A stretch of 59,400 nucleotides of DNA from Chlamydiales bacterium STE3 (GTDB taxonomy: Bacteria; Chlamydiota; Chlamydiia; Chlamydiales; Parachlamydiaceae): contig VKHO01000023.1 in assembly GCA_011125455.1 (NCBI GenBank), forward strand, positions 1-59,400, in the 5' to 3' direction. Below the pieces are notes generated by a model, which searched no databases, was not told where the DNA came from, and saw only the letters and a program-made list of their open reading frames with translations. Shown one piece after another: positions 16,701-23,430 of the stretch; within the stretch, counting starts at the first letter, position 1; the number at the start of each line of letters is the position of its first letter. The position numbers and the translations under genes were made by a program.

Positions 16701-19110
16701 CATTTCTCTCTATTTTTGCTTTTAGAGGGCCATGTTTATAATACGTGAAACATTCAGAGCTTCCATCCGGATAACTTATCCTAAATGGCTTACCGCGAAT
16801 CGTGTATTCTGTTTGCGTGATGTGGCCATTTTCATCGACTTTGCAAGTAGGGTTACCCATGCCATCGTAGGCCTTGAGAACAAATGGAGATAAAGTTTCT
16901 CCATGCTGGTTGATAACAGGAGGAAAAGTTGTTTTGCCTAGCCGCCCAAACTCATCATATTCAAAAGTCGTGGCATTGCCAAAAGGATCCACCTCTTCGA
17001 TTTTTTGCCCTAAAAGATTATAGCGATAGTGGGTGGAATAAACCACCTCAGGATGAATGTCTTGCTTACAGATAAGTCGATTAGCCAAATCGTAAAAAAA
17101 GCGTTTGTGAACATCGTGGTTAGGGCCACTTTCGAAAATGAGATTGTTGTGGGCATCATATTGGCGGACAATCGTTTCTCCAACAGGATTAGTTTGTTTG
17201 GTCAACCTCCCTTTATCATCATATTCCCAATATAAAGAAAAAGCACAGACACCATCAGATCCATAGCAATCACGTCGAATAATTTTTCCCTGATTATTAT
17301 AAGTATTTACCTCTCTTTTTTCTAAAACGATGAAATTGCCAGGTAGATACAAAACATAATCATCTACCGTTTCAGGAACTCCCCAAGGGATTTTCTTACT
17401 CGAAGCAATTTGACGAATTTTTCTAAAGGTGGCATTACTTAAATCCTCTTTTAAGTAGGAAGATCCATCATCGGTGATTTCTTCTTTTACATTGCGGTCT
17501 TCATCGTAATCGTAAAATTGTCTTAAAACGATTTTATCATCGGCATAGGTATAAACAGCCGTTAAAAGGTCCGTTTGCTCTAAATAGACATAATTTTTCT
17601 TACGGGTTCCGTCGATTTCCCACAAAAGCAAATTTTTCCCATCTTGAGAATAGGTAAAGCTCTTAGAATGCTTTTCAATGCCATTTTTAGCAGGTTTGCC
17701 TTTTAGATCTATAATTAGAGGGGCATGGTTTTCCCCAGTAAGATTTCCAAAAAGTTTTTCTTTGATTACATTTCCGCATGAATCATACTTATATGTACGA
17801 CAAAAAAGCACTTCGCCATTACAGCTGTAAATACGGGAAACTAAGTTCCCAGTCAAATCCCTTGTGCCCCAATAAAGACCATTTTGCGTATAGATATGCC
17901 CTTGGTGATTGTAACGGTTAACTTGCGTTAATCTCTGCTCATTATCCCAACAATAATCTGTTTTAATGTTATGTGCATCCCAGACAGTACAAGCACCAGC
18001 TTTATACTTTTCCGGAATATGGTATTCAAAACGGTAGGCGGTTTGTGGATTAGCATCAGATCCAATCGGGCTTTGAATTGTACGCACCCGCCCAAACCAG
18101 GGATGCTGCTCATCTATCTTTATTTTTTCGTATCTTCCTTTAGTATAATACTGAACATTAACGAAGAAGCCATTCGGAGAGAGCTCTTTTTTCACAACTC
18201 TTTCAAAGTTGCCGACTTTCTCATAGGCATATTTTTCATTTGGCAAATCGGGTCTTTCAACCTCCTTCACATAGAAATGAAAACGCTTTACATTATTAAT
18301 TGGTTCACGTTTAAATCGTTGAAGAGTGTATCTGACAAATCTCCCATCGCTAGCTGTCAGGGTTAGCTGAAGATCTTTTTCTTTGTTTTTTAACTTTGCA
18401 TAGTCGAAGTGAATGGACTGTAGGCTTTTATGGCTAGGGTTTGCTATTGCAATATCTTTGATATAGCCTGAATTAGTATGGTACTCGTACTCAACTGACA
18501 TTTTGTTCGGCTTAACTTCTCTTGTCAGGTTATCGTTCGGGCCATAATTTTTATTATAGCTGAACACGCACTCAGAGCCATCCCCCTTTACAACAGTATA
18601 GCTCCGTTTATCGGGATAATAACTTTTCACATGGTAATTTCTTAGGTTGCTTTTGCCGCTGATCATGCCTGAAGAATTATTTGTCACCCCTCGTTTGAGG
18701 ATTTCGGAATCTAAATCAAAGCTATTTTTTTTATTTAAGAAATGGAGCTCTCTCCCGTGAGGGCCTTTCCAACCTAACTTTTTGTGTGTTCCATCTGTCC
18801 AAGCGATCATTCCTCCAAGATTGAAATGCCAGCTAAAAGCAAGATTTCCTTTAGAGCTATCGGAACTTGAATAAGAGCGATCAATTGTTAACGGTGTGCT
18901 TCCAGGGATTACAAGATCTTGTTGCATATCCACAAAATCTCCAGTAATCACATTAACGCAACCGGCTACAATAGAGGATGGCTCACCATCAATATCAGCT
19001 AAAGGAAACTGCTCGCCATCACTTGTAAAGGCTGCCCTAAAATCATACTGAGAGCTTTCTTCAGCATGGAGAGCACAACACATCAATAAGGCAAAAAATA
19101 TTTTCAACAT
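13723..19110 (-). CDS. Secreted YD/RHS-repeat protein with C-terminal DUF687-like serine hydrolase domain
   Basis: A giant 1795-aa RHS/YD-repeat protein. Residues 1-16 are a signal peptide (MLKIFFALLMCCALHA). Residues ~45-130 resemble the N-terminal RHS domain (NVITGDFVDMQQDLVIPGST, then DRSYSS). Many YD repeats follow (YEYDEFGRLGKT, YSYDLLGRVVLLEL, YSYDALGRLVST), and the core-end signature (NRYYSCALGRWTTQDPLG, then DLYGLL) ends near residue 1545. The last ~250 residues carry GFINGMGN and HICHSQGAI with Ser1688 as likely nucleophile, similar to the chlamydial DUF687/alpha-beta-hydrolase type. RHS shells typically enclose a C-terminal toxin, so a secreted lipase/esterase toxin or effector is inferred. 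It is coupled to the gene at 13178 and divergent from an ohr relic. Confidence 0.88.
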   Translation of the reverse strand: MLKIFFALLMCCALHAEESSQYDFRAAFTSDGEQFPLADIDGEPSSIVAGCVNVITGDFVDMQQDLVIPGSTPLTIDRSYSSSDSSKGNLAFSWHFNLGGMIAWTDGTHKKLGWKGPHGRELHFLNKKNSFDLDSEILKRGVTNNSSGMISGKSNLRNYHVKSYYPDKRSYTVVKGDGSECVFSYNKNYGPNDNLTREVKPNKMSVEYEYHTNSGYIKDIAIANPSHKSLQSIHFDYAKLKNKEKDLQLTLTASDGRFVRYTLQRFKREPINNVKRFHFYVKEVERPDLPNEKYAYEKVGNFERVVKKELSPNGFFVNVQYYTKGRYEKIKIDEQHPWFGRVRTIQSPIGSDANPQTAYRFEYHIPEKYKAGACTVWDAHNIKTDYCWDNEQRLTQVNRYNHQGHIYTQNGLYWGTRDLTGNLVSRIYSCNGEVLFCRTYKYDSCGNVIKEKLFGNLTGENHAPLIIDLKGKPAKNGIEKHSKSFTYSQDGKNLLLWEIDGTRKKNYVYLEQTDLLTAVYTYADDKIVLRQFYDYDEDRNVKEEITDDGSSYLKEDLSNATFRKIRQIASSKKIPWGVPETVDDYVLYLPGNFIVLEKREVNTYNNQGKIIRRDCYGSDGVCAFSLYWEYDDKGRLTKQTNPVGETIVRQYDAHNNLIFESGPNHDVHKRFFYDLANRLICKQDIHPEVVYSTHYRYNLLGQKIEEVDPFGNATTFEYDEFGRLGKTTFPPVINQHGETLSPFVLKAYDGMGNPTCKVDENGHITQTEYTIRGKPFRISYPDGSSECFTYYKHGPLKAKIERNGCKTIYRLDYQDRVVKTEFYAPDSSLLWTTSATYGVVNLLSETDALGHITTYSYDHYGRKVMTKKGDYVETYEYDVLGRMVTQLSYYSETEAVIKRYSYDLLNRKIAESVENSVGDVESLIHYAYDHDGHCIKTVTYGENGVAKVEEKRYNTHGIISEAIDPVGNVTRMHVIFDYYNSLGQKVFATQSVDPQGNVTLMVKNALGRDALYERKDPFGETLQLREFFYDLKGNLCKTVETVINPDRSRKQIITYSTYNAMDQVISNVEALTSPEQKTTRYQYNQSGQLVVIEKPSAQNIFHTYHPGGLLKSYVADGFAYEYEYDQAQRLISSFDGISGAGLQRVYDENDHLAEERLGDLRLKYSYDLLGRVVLLELPDSTFIQYFYEGSLLKKISRLSTSKEERYCHSYDVYDNSGNALKETLLLQTGELSRSFDLKDRLVGLKTEFTEESVPADGYDCLDNLLKKESRDPQGFLTKTFSYDALSQLTSETGHVSHTYLYDSVFNRCAKDQVEYALNDLNQILSDGTNEYVYDSDGNLMRRSSLQDMTEYSYDALGRLVSTTTNGHATTYVYDSFNRRISKTTDGKTIYFLYDDQNEIGAIENGCIVQLRVLGNGFGAEIGAAVAVEIKGAVFAPLHDLSGNIVALVNSNSQVAESYRYTAFGETTIFDGRGNTKNSSAIDNPWRFCSKRFDEETQFTYFGNRYYSCALGRWTTQDPLGHEDGPNLYSYVSNSPLTHFDLYGLLTDLELPKISYCDSFESYSHYAGGLLALNRLDFSGFKSRINGGGSSLLDLGRYEEPHMRMGFINGMGNNKQDALGTANNLSDIGGGYNFHLTHNASRGNGVDTIESMLNLRYIATTPVRLLHQEWNNFFENCPPDAMYLHICHSQGAIHTRNALLDYPDELRKRIFVVAVAPAAYIYTETCAKVFHYIAEAHRDGVPRIDLAGLQRVRHTVEVLPSHPDAPHMDHTILSPTYKNKLATHISNYLSSGGKSI

Positions 19111-19150
19111 AAAGATCTCTGACCTAGCAAATAAAATTCCGTAATGTATA

Positions 19151-19339
19151 GTACTTATTTTAAATAAAGGTCAATCTAAATTTTAATTTGATAAAAGAAA
19201 GAGCTCCGAAGATTAGTGAGGATAAAATAGACAGCAGGGATCATCCCCTTACTAATTTTTTCTAGCAAAAAAGTTTTGACAGGGAAATGCTAGCAAAATA
19301 GCCTGCGTCTTACTAACCCTTTTAAAAGTAGAAAATCCT
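19151..19339. repeat. Duplicated rhs-ohr intergenic block, copy 2
   Basis: The spacer between the intact rhs gene and the truncated ohr copy, closely matching 11815-11999 and 22787-22953. It keeps a TTGACA hexamer on the plus strand (about 19277-19282), the presumed ancestral ohr promoter, and must also hold the rhs promoter on the minus strand. Confidence 0.7.
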
Positions 19340-19665
19340 ATGCTGGAAATGTCCTTTATGCAACTCGCTCAACAACAACGAAGAGGATGTGGCGGATGCT
19401 CCCAAGTAGAAGATGGCAGCCTTGATTTCAAGGTGAGCACCCCTAAAGAGCTTGGAGGTGCAGGAGGCCCAGGGAATAATCCAGAACAGCTTTTTGCTGC
19501 TGGATACTCGGCGTGTTTTTTAGGAGCACTAAAACTGGTGGCTGGACAAAACCACCAACAGATACCCAAGGAAGCGACCGTCTCCGCAACTGTCGGGATA
19601 GGGCCCCGTTCTGAAGGCGGTTTTGGTTTAGAAGTTTCTTTAGACATCTCATTGCCCGGAGTCGA
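19340..19665 (+). pseudogene. 3'-truncated ohr copy
   Basis: From about 19395 to 19660 this is almost the same as the intact ohr at 22954 (AGGPGNNPEQLFAAGYSACF, then [20 protein letters not shown]). It stops matching right after LPG, where IS481-type transposase sequence begins. The second catalytic cysteine (in the VCPYSNAT region) is lost and the first 18 residues are altered by offsetting indels. The frame reads on into the insertion sequence to a stop at 19691-19693. Not functional as a peroxidase. Confidence 0.8.
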
Positions 19666-19671
19666 ATATAG

Positions 19672-19990
19672 CAACACATCAAAAAGTGATTAAAAATAAG
19701 CTTAGTGTTCTAAAACTTGCGGAAACATTAGGAAATGTATCGCAAGCATGCAAAATGATGGGCTATTCTCGCGATAGCTTTTATCGTGATAAAGAACTCT
19801 ATGAAGCAAGTGGGGAATTAGCTCTTCAGGATTTAACTCGCAAAAAACCTTGCTTAAAAAATAGGGTGATTGAGAATTTCTAACGAACTTAAAAAGCAAG
19901 GAATTTTCATCTCTCCATGTGGAATTCGTTCGGTTTGGTTATGGAGTCAAAACATTTTGCGCAAGAAAAGATGTTAGATAAGTTACAACT
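19672..19990 (+). mobile_element. IS481-family transposase relic
   Basis: The plus strand codes the helix-turn-helix start of an IS481-type transposase ([20 protein letters not shown], then [17 protein letters not shown] and [10 protein letters not shown]). It continues in another frame with NELKKQGIFISPCGIRSVWL before decaying. The DDE catalytic core is absent. It abuts the broken ohr copy and probably marks the event that truncated it. Clear terminal inverted repeats were not found. Confidence 0.75.
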
Positions 19991-20255
19991 GGCAGATTCA
20001 ACATCCGTCAGGTAACACATGTTTGTCAGGTCAATTATTGTTTAGGACAGCTAATGAAAGAAGCTGCCTAGCAGCAGCTTCCGAACCAGATGTCTCTTCA
20101 GGGAATTTTAAGGCGTCAGTTCTGATGACATAAAGAGTGAAAGTTCATTTTGGACTCTGGTTTATTGATTTTGGTTTCCTGAAAACCAACAGTATCGGCA
20201 AGTTCAGGCTCTCTATCAAGTTTTACCTATACAGCTAGTCAAAAAATTTGCAAAG
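19991..20255. other. Gap: IS relic end and left flank of a duplicated segment
   Basis: No gene is visible. From 20054 onward the sequence belongs to the 0.7-kb duplicated segment and begins with a short hairpin (GAAGCTGC at 20060 with GCAGCTTC at 20074). A possible IS end (TGTCAGGTCAATTATTG near 20032) precedes it. Confidence 0.4.
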
Positions 20256-20763
20256 TTAAAAGAGAGCATTATGCACCTTCCCCAGAGTTTCCTCAAAAAA
20301 ATTATTCCACGTCCCCATTACTCTGTTCATAAATATGCTTCCCGCCAGTGTGAATCCAGCGCATTGAACCGTACCTTGACTAATCACAATCGTTTTTCCA
20401 AAAAGTGGCACAGACCCAACTCCAATTGCCATAACAGCACTACTTATGGCCCCAAGTAGAATTAACGCGGTTTTGATTATTTTAAAGTCTGTTTTACCAA
20501 GCTCTATTATTGCATCTGACTGCCGTGTTGAAGCATTAGCAGTCGCAGTAACCATAGGTGAAATCATTTTTAACTCCTCATTTTAGCTAACTTATTGTTT
20601 TAAAGTTTGCAGATCCAGCTTGCTATTCCCCAGTCAGGGGAAAATATTCATTTGAATAATTCTTTCAGGAAAAGCATACGAGGTCAATTTATTTTTTAAG
20701 ATAGTGTATTTATGAGGAAGATAAACATGTTCCCCATCAATGCATGCAATCAGAGATTATCTA
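20054..20763. repeat. 0.7-kb duplicated segment, copy A
   Basis: A direct repeat of 21756-22457. Both copies start with ATGAAAGAAGCTGCCTAGCA and end at CAGAGATTATCTA, and each encloses one small two-TM gene on the minus strand. The flanks outside the gene are more alike than the coding parts, which differ a lot in the middle of the protein. Confidence 0.8.
20256..20567 (-). CDS. Small membrane protein with two predicted TM segments (paralogue A)
   Basis: A 103-aa protein that I do not recognise. A GAGGAG ribosome binding site precedes the ATG at 20567. It starts MISPMV, has a hydrophobic segment at about 34-53 (ALILLGAISSAVMAIGVGSV) and a weaker one at about 62-82, and ends TWNNFFEETLGKVHNALF. 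It is paralogous to the product at 21958, which shares both ends and the segment layout. The size and topology are holin-like, but there is no sequence support for that and no phage genes nearby. Confidence 0.6.
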   Translation of the reverse strand: MISPMVTATANASTRQSDAIIELGKTDFKIIKTALILLGAISSAVMAIGVGSVPLFGKTIVISQGTVQCAGFTLAGSIFMNRVMGTWNNFFEETLGKVHNALF

Positions 20764-20819
20764 GTACTACTCCGCTAAGTGTTTTTCTGGTATTAATCTA
20801 GAATGGGACATGAATCTAG
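20568..20819. other. Gap: right flank of duplicated segment
   Basis: Contains the upstream region of the 103-aa gene and, to 20763, the repeated flank. Nothing else is visible before the insertion sequence at 20820. Confidence 0.4.
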
Positions 20820-21656
20820 GACGTGTCGTCAATTAAGCCATAGCACAGTAGCAGTTAAATAAACCGCTAATAAAAGTTTTTAGCCGTTTTATCATAACGA
20901 GCAGTTATAGCTCGATATTGCTTGAGTTTTGCAAAAAAGTTTTCGGTTAAATGCCTCGTTTTGTATAGGTCCTTATCATAACTTCTTGGTTCCTTACGAT
21001 TAGCTTTTGATGAAATCTGACTTTCTTCCCTGCTTTTATAAGTGGAATAATCGCTCTTTCATTTGCATCAAATGCCTTATCCGCAATGATTATCTCAGCT
21101 TGAGTTTCTGGAAGAAGCTGGTCTGCACCTTCTAGATTATACACTTGTACTGGAGTTAGTAGAAAACTTATTGGATTACCCAAAGCATTTACAGTTACAT
21201 GAATTTTTGTACTCAATCCGCCCTTGCTACATCCTATGGCTTCATCTTCGTCCTTTTTTTATTGCACCAGTGCTATATTGATGCGCTCGTACAATCGTTG
21301 AATCGATCATTCCATATTCGTTCCCAGCAGCTGACGCTAAGCATTTAAATATCTTTTCTAGATCCCATTCGAAGTCCATCTACTCCAACGTTTATGAATA
21401 TTTTTCTAGTCTCCAAATTGCTCAGACAAATCTCTCCAAAGTATTCCAGCAAGATATCTATAAAGCACAGCTTCAACAAAAAGTTTGTCACCAATGGCGG
21501 TACATCCAATATGTTCCTTTCGGCCTGGAAGGAAGCCTTTAATTCGCTCCCATTGATCGTCTCGTAATGCATATCTCTTTATAAACCAATTATTTGAATT
21601 GGCTAATTTATTCAATAATGACTTACTCCTTGTCAAGCATTAATTGACGACACGTC
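20820..21656 (-). mobile_element. Degenerate IS5-family element (IS427-type group)
   Basis: An 837-bp element bounded by inverted repeats GACGTGTCGTCAATTAA (20820) and its complement ending at 21656. The minus strand codes an IS5-type transposase in broken pieces: N-terminal part 21636-21406 (RYALRDDQWERIKGFLPGR, then FVEAVLYRYLAGILWRDL) and C-terminal part 21216-20947 (STKIHVTVNALGNPISFLLT, IIADKAFDAN). In between, two expected Trp codons read TAG (after QFGD near 21404 and after SNGI near 21362), and there are several frameshifts. No clear target duplication. Inactive. Confidence 0.85.
20947..21636 (-). pseudogene. IS5-family transposase pseudogene
   Basis: The transposase gene of the element above. 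It starts at 21636 (MTRSKSLLNKLAN) and the last readable piece ends at 20947 (MIRTYTKRGI), where a frameshift separates it from the usual C-terminus (RHLTENFF-type, visible in another frame around 20880-20950). Two TGG-to-TAG changes and at least two frameshifts in the middle disable it. The DDE aspartates can still be seen in MIDSTIVRAH and IIADKAFDAN. Confidence 0.8.
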
Positions 21657-21957
21657 TTAATTACCAGCTAAATAAATTCGAAACTCAGGTTTCTAAGGAA
21701 GAGAGCCTTTTCTTTGCTGCAATTAATAGATCCAGATAAGAGGATGATTTGGAAGATGAAAGAAGCTGCCTAGCAGCAGCTTCCGAACCAGATGTCTCTT
21801 CAGAAAATTTTAATGCGTCAGTTCTGATGAAATAGAGAGTGAAAGTTCATTTTGGACTCTGGTTTGTCGATTTTAGTTTCTTGAAAACCAACAGCATCGG
21901 CAAGTCCAGGCTCTCTATCAAGTTTTAATTATGCAGCTAGCCAAAAAATTTGCAAAG
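21657..21957. other. Gap: left flank of duplicated segment, copy B
   Basis: About 100 bases after the insertion sequence show nothing. From 21756 the sequence repeats 20054 onward, including the hairpin GAAGCTGC (21762) with GCAGCTTC (21776). Confidence 0.45.
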
Positions 21958-22457
21958 TTACAAGAGAGCATTATGCACCTTCCCCAGAGTTTCCTCAAAA
22001 AAATCCTTCCAAACCCCCGTTAGTTCGTTCGTAGCATTGCATCCAATCGATGTCAATTTAGCGCATAGCATCATACTTCGATTAACCTCGATTACTCTTC
22101 CAAAAAGTGGCACAGGCACAACTCCAATAAAAGTAACAAAGCCAGCTATGGCTCCAAGTGCAATTAATGCAGTTTGGATTATTTTAAGATCTTTTTTACC
22201 AAGCTCCATTATTGACTGTCCAACACACGTATTAGTATGCAAATCAACCATAGGTGAAATCATTTTTAACCCCTCATTTTAACTAATTCATTGTTTTAAA
22301 GTTTGCAGATCCAGCTTGCTATTCCCAAGTCTAGGGAGAATATTTGAATAATTCTTTAAGGAAAAGCATCATACGTTGTCAATTTATTTTTAAGATAGTG
22401 TATTCATGAGAAAGATAAACTTGTTCTTCATCAATGTATGTAGTCAGAGATTATCTA
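21756..22457. repeat. 0.7-kb duplicated segment, copy B
   Basis: Second copy of 20054-20763, in the same orientation, on the other side of the IS5 element. Small indels bring the copies to 710 and 702 bases. Confidence 0.8.
21958..22263 (-). CDS. Small membrane protein with two predicted TM segments (paralogue B)
   Basis: A 101-aa paralogue of the product at 20256. It shares MISPMV, ELGK.D.KII.TAL, the hydrophobic stretch LIALGAIAGFVTFIGVVPV (about 35-53), VPLFG, and the C-terminal WKDFFEETLGKVHNALL. The middle (residues 60-83) is strongly diverged. A GAGG ribosome binding site precedes the ATG. The function is unknown; an intact frame in both copies despite divergence suggests that at least one is still in use. 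Confidence 0.6.
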   Translation of the reverse strand: MISPMVDLHTNTCVGQSIMELGKKDLKIIQTALIALGAIAGFVTFIGVVPVPLFGRVIEVNRSMMLCAKLTSIGCNATNELTGVWKDFFEETLGKVHNALL

Positions 22458-22593
22458 ATTAAGATCCCCTAACTCGCTAAAACGATTGCCTCATTCATAG
22501 ACATTTAGCTATATTTTTACTTAACCCGCTTGCGAAGAAACACGTTATTCTAGACGAGCTTATCACTTTATTGGCATTTCAAGGCCTTCTAAC
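22264..22593. other. Gap: flank of duplicated segment and spacer
   Basis: To 22457 it is the repeated flank of copy B. From 22458 to 22593 I see no gene or structure. Confidence 0.4.
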
Positions 22594-22788
22594 TCATATG
22601 ATGCATAACATCTGCGCAAGTTTCAGTATAAATATACGCTGCGGAACTACTGCCACAACAAACATGCGCTTACGAAGATTCTCAGGATAGTCGAGGAGAT
22701 CGTTGCGCGTAGGGATAGCTCCTTGGCTATGGCAAGTTTGAAGATACATCGTATCAAAGGAATGATTCTCGTAAAAGTTATTGGTCAA
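22594..22788 (-). pseudogene. Relic of the rhs C-terminal hydrolase region
   Basis: About 195 bases matching 13905-14100 of the intact rhs gene. They code YLQTCHSQGAIPTRN and DYPENLRKRMFVVAVV before a frameshift (the intact protein has VAPAAYIYTETC). The piece joins directly, near 22787, to the rhs-ohr spacer, so the whole N-terminal and repeat region has been deleted. Third remnant of the rhs-ohr unit. Confidence 0.8.
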
Positions 22789-22953
22789 TCAAAATTTTAA
22801 TTTGACAAAAGAAATTACAAAGAAGATTAGAAAGGATAAAACAGACAGTAGGGACCTTCCTCTTACTAAATTTTTCTAGCAAAAAAGTTTTGACAGGGAA
22901 ATGCTAGCAAAATAGCCTGTGTCTTAATAACCCTTTTAAATGGAGAAAATCTC
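22787..22953. repeat. Duplicated rhs-ohr intergenic block, copy 3
   Basis: Matches 11815-11999 and 19151-19339. Here it lies in front of the intact ohr gene and holds its likely promoter. Confidence 0.75.
22890..22918 (+). promoter_or_regulatory. Likely ohr promoter
   Basis: TTGACA (22890-22895), a 17-base spacer and a weak -10 TAGCCT (22913-22918) lie about 35 bases before the ohr start. The TTGACA is conserved in the copy in front of the truncated ohr at 19340. No OhrR operator could be recognised. Confidence 0.4.
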
Positions 22954-23379
22954 ATGCCTGTGAATGTTCTTTATACGACTCGTGCAACTGCAACAGGAGG
23001 ACGTGACGGACGCTCCCAAGTAGAAGATGGCAGCCTTGATTTCAAGATGAGCACTCCAAAAGAGCTTGGAGGTGCAGGAGGTCCAGGGAATAATCCAGAA
23101 CAGCTTTTTGCTGCTGGATACTCGGCGTGTTTTTTAGGAGCGCTAAAACTGGTGGCTGGACAGAACCACCAACAGATACCCATGGAGGCGACCGTCTCCG
23201 CTACTGTCGGGATAGGACCACGTTCCGAAGGCGGTTTTGGCTTAGAAGTTTCCTTAGATATCTCATTGCCCGGGATAGATCCAAGCGAGGCTCAAGCACT
23301 AGTTGATAAAGCCCATCAGGTTTGCCCATACTCTAATGCAACGCGCCATAATATCGACGTAAAACTCAATCTTATTTGA
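22954..23379 (+). CDS. ohr: Organic hydroperoxide resistance protein Ohr
   Basis: Ohr/OsmC-family thiol peroxidase, 141 aa, the usual length. It reduces organic and lipid hydroperoxides in the cytoplasm using two redox cysteines, here Cys59 (AAGYSACF) and Cys124 (HQVCPYSNAT). The active-site arginine (GRDGR, residues 17-20) and glutamate (NPEQ, Glu49) are also present. GGAG precedes the ATG. It is the only intact one of three ohr copies in the window; those at 12000 and 19340 are truncated. No OhrR regulator is nearby. Peroxide defence fits a cell with lipid oxidation and an aerobic respiratory chain close by. Confidence 0.95.
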   Translation: MPVNVLYTTRATATGGRDGRSQVEDGSLDFKMSTPKELGGAGGPGNNPEQLFAAGYSACFLGALKLVAGQNHQQIPMEATVSATVGIGPRSEGGFGLEVSLDISLPGIDPSEAQALVDKAHQVCPYSNATRHNIDVKLNLI

Positions 23380-23387
23380 AAAAGAGC

Positions 23388-23416
23388 TAAGGTCCGATAG
23401 TTTTTATCGGACCTTA
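23388..23416. terminator. Terminator between ohr and the fad operon
   Basis: A perfect 12-bp stem (TAAGGTCCGATA with TATCGGACCTTA) with a five-base loop lies between the convergent ohr and fadJ-like genes. A U-run follows on the minus strand (GCTCTTTTTC), so it mainly ends the fad operon; it may also stop ohr. Confidence 0.85.
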
Positions 23417-23430
23417 TAGAAAGCTCACGC

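Noticed and set aside
14501-19000. Several 60-130-residue plus-strand frames opposite the rhs gene
   Set aside because: They are shadows of the YD-repeat coding strand, with no ribosome binding sites and no recognisable domains.
20054-22457. Composite transposon or phage lysis cassette
   Set aside because: The repeats are not insertion sequences, the IS5 element between them is dead, and the holin-like size of the small proteins is not supported by any other phage gene.
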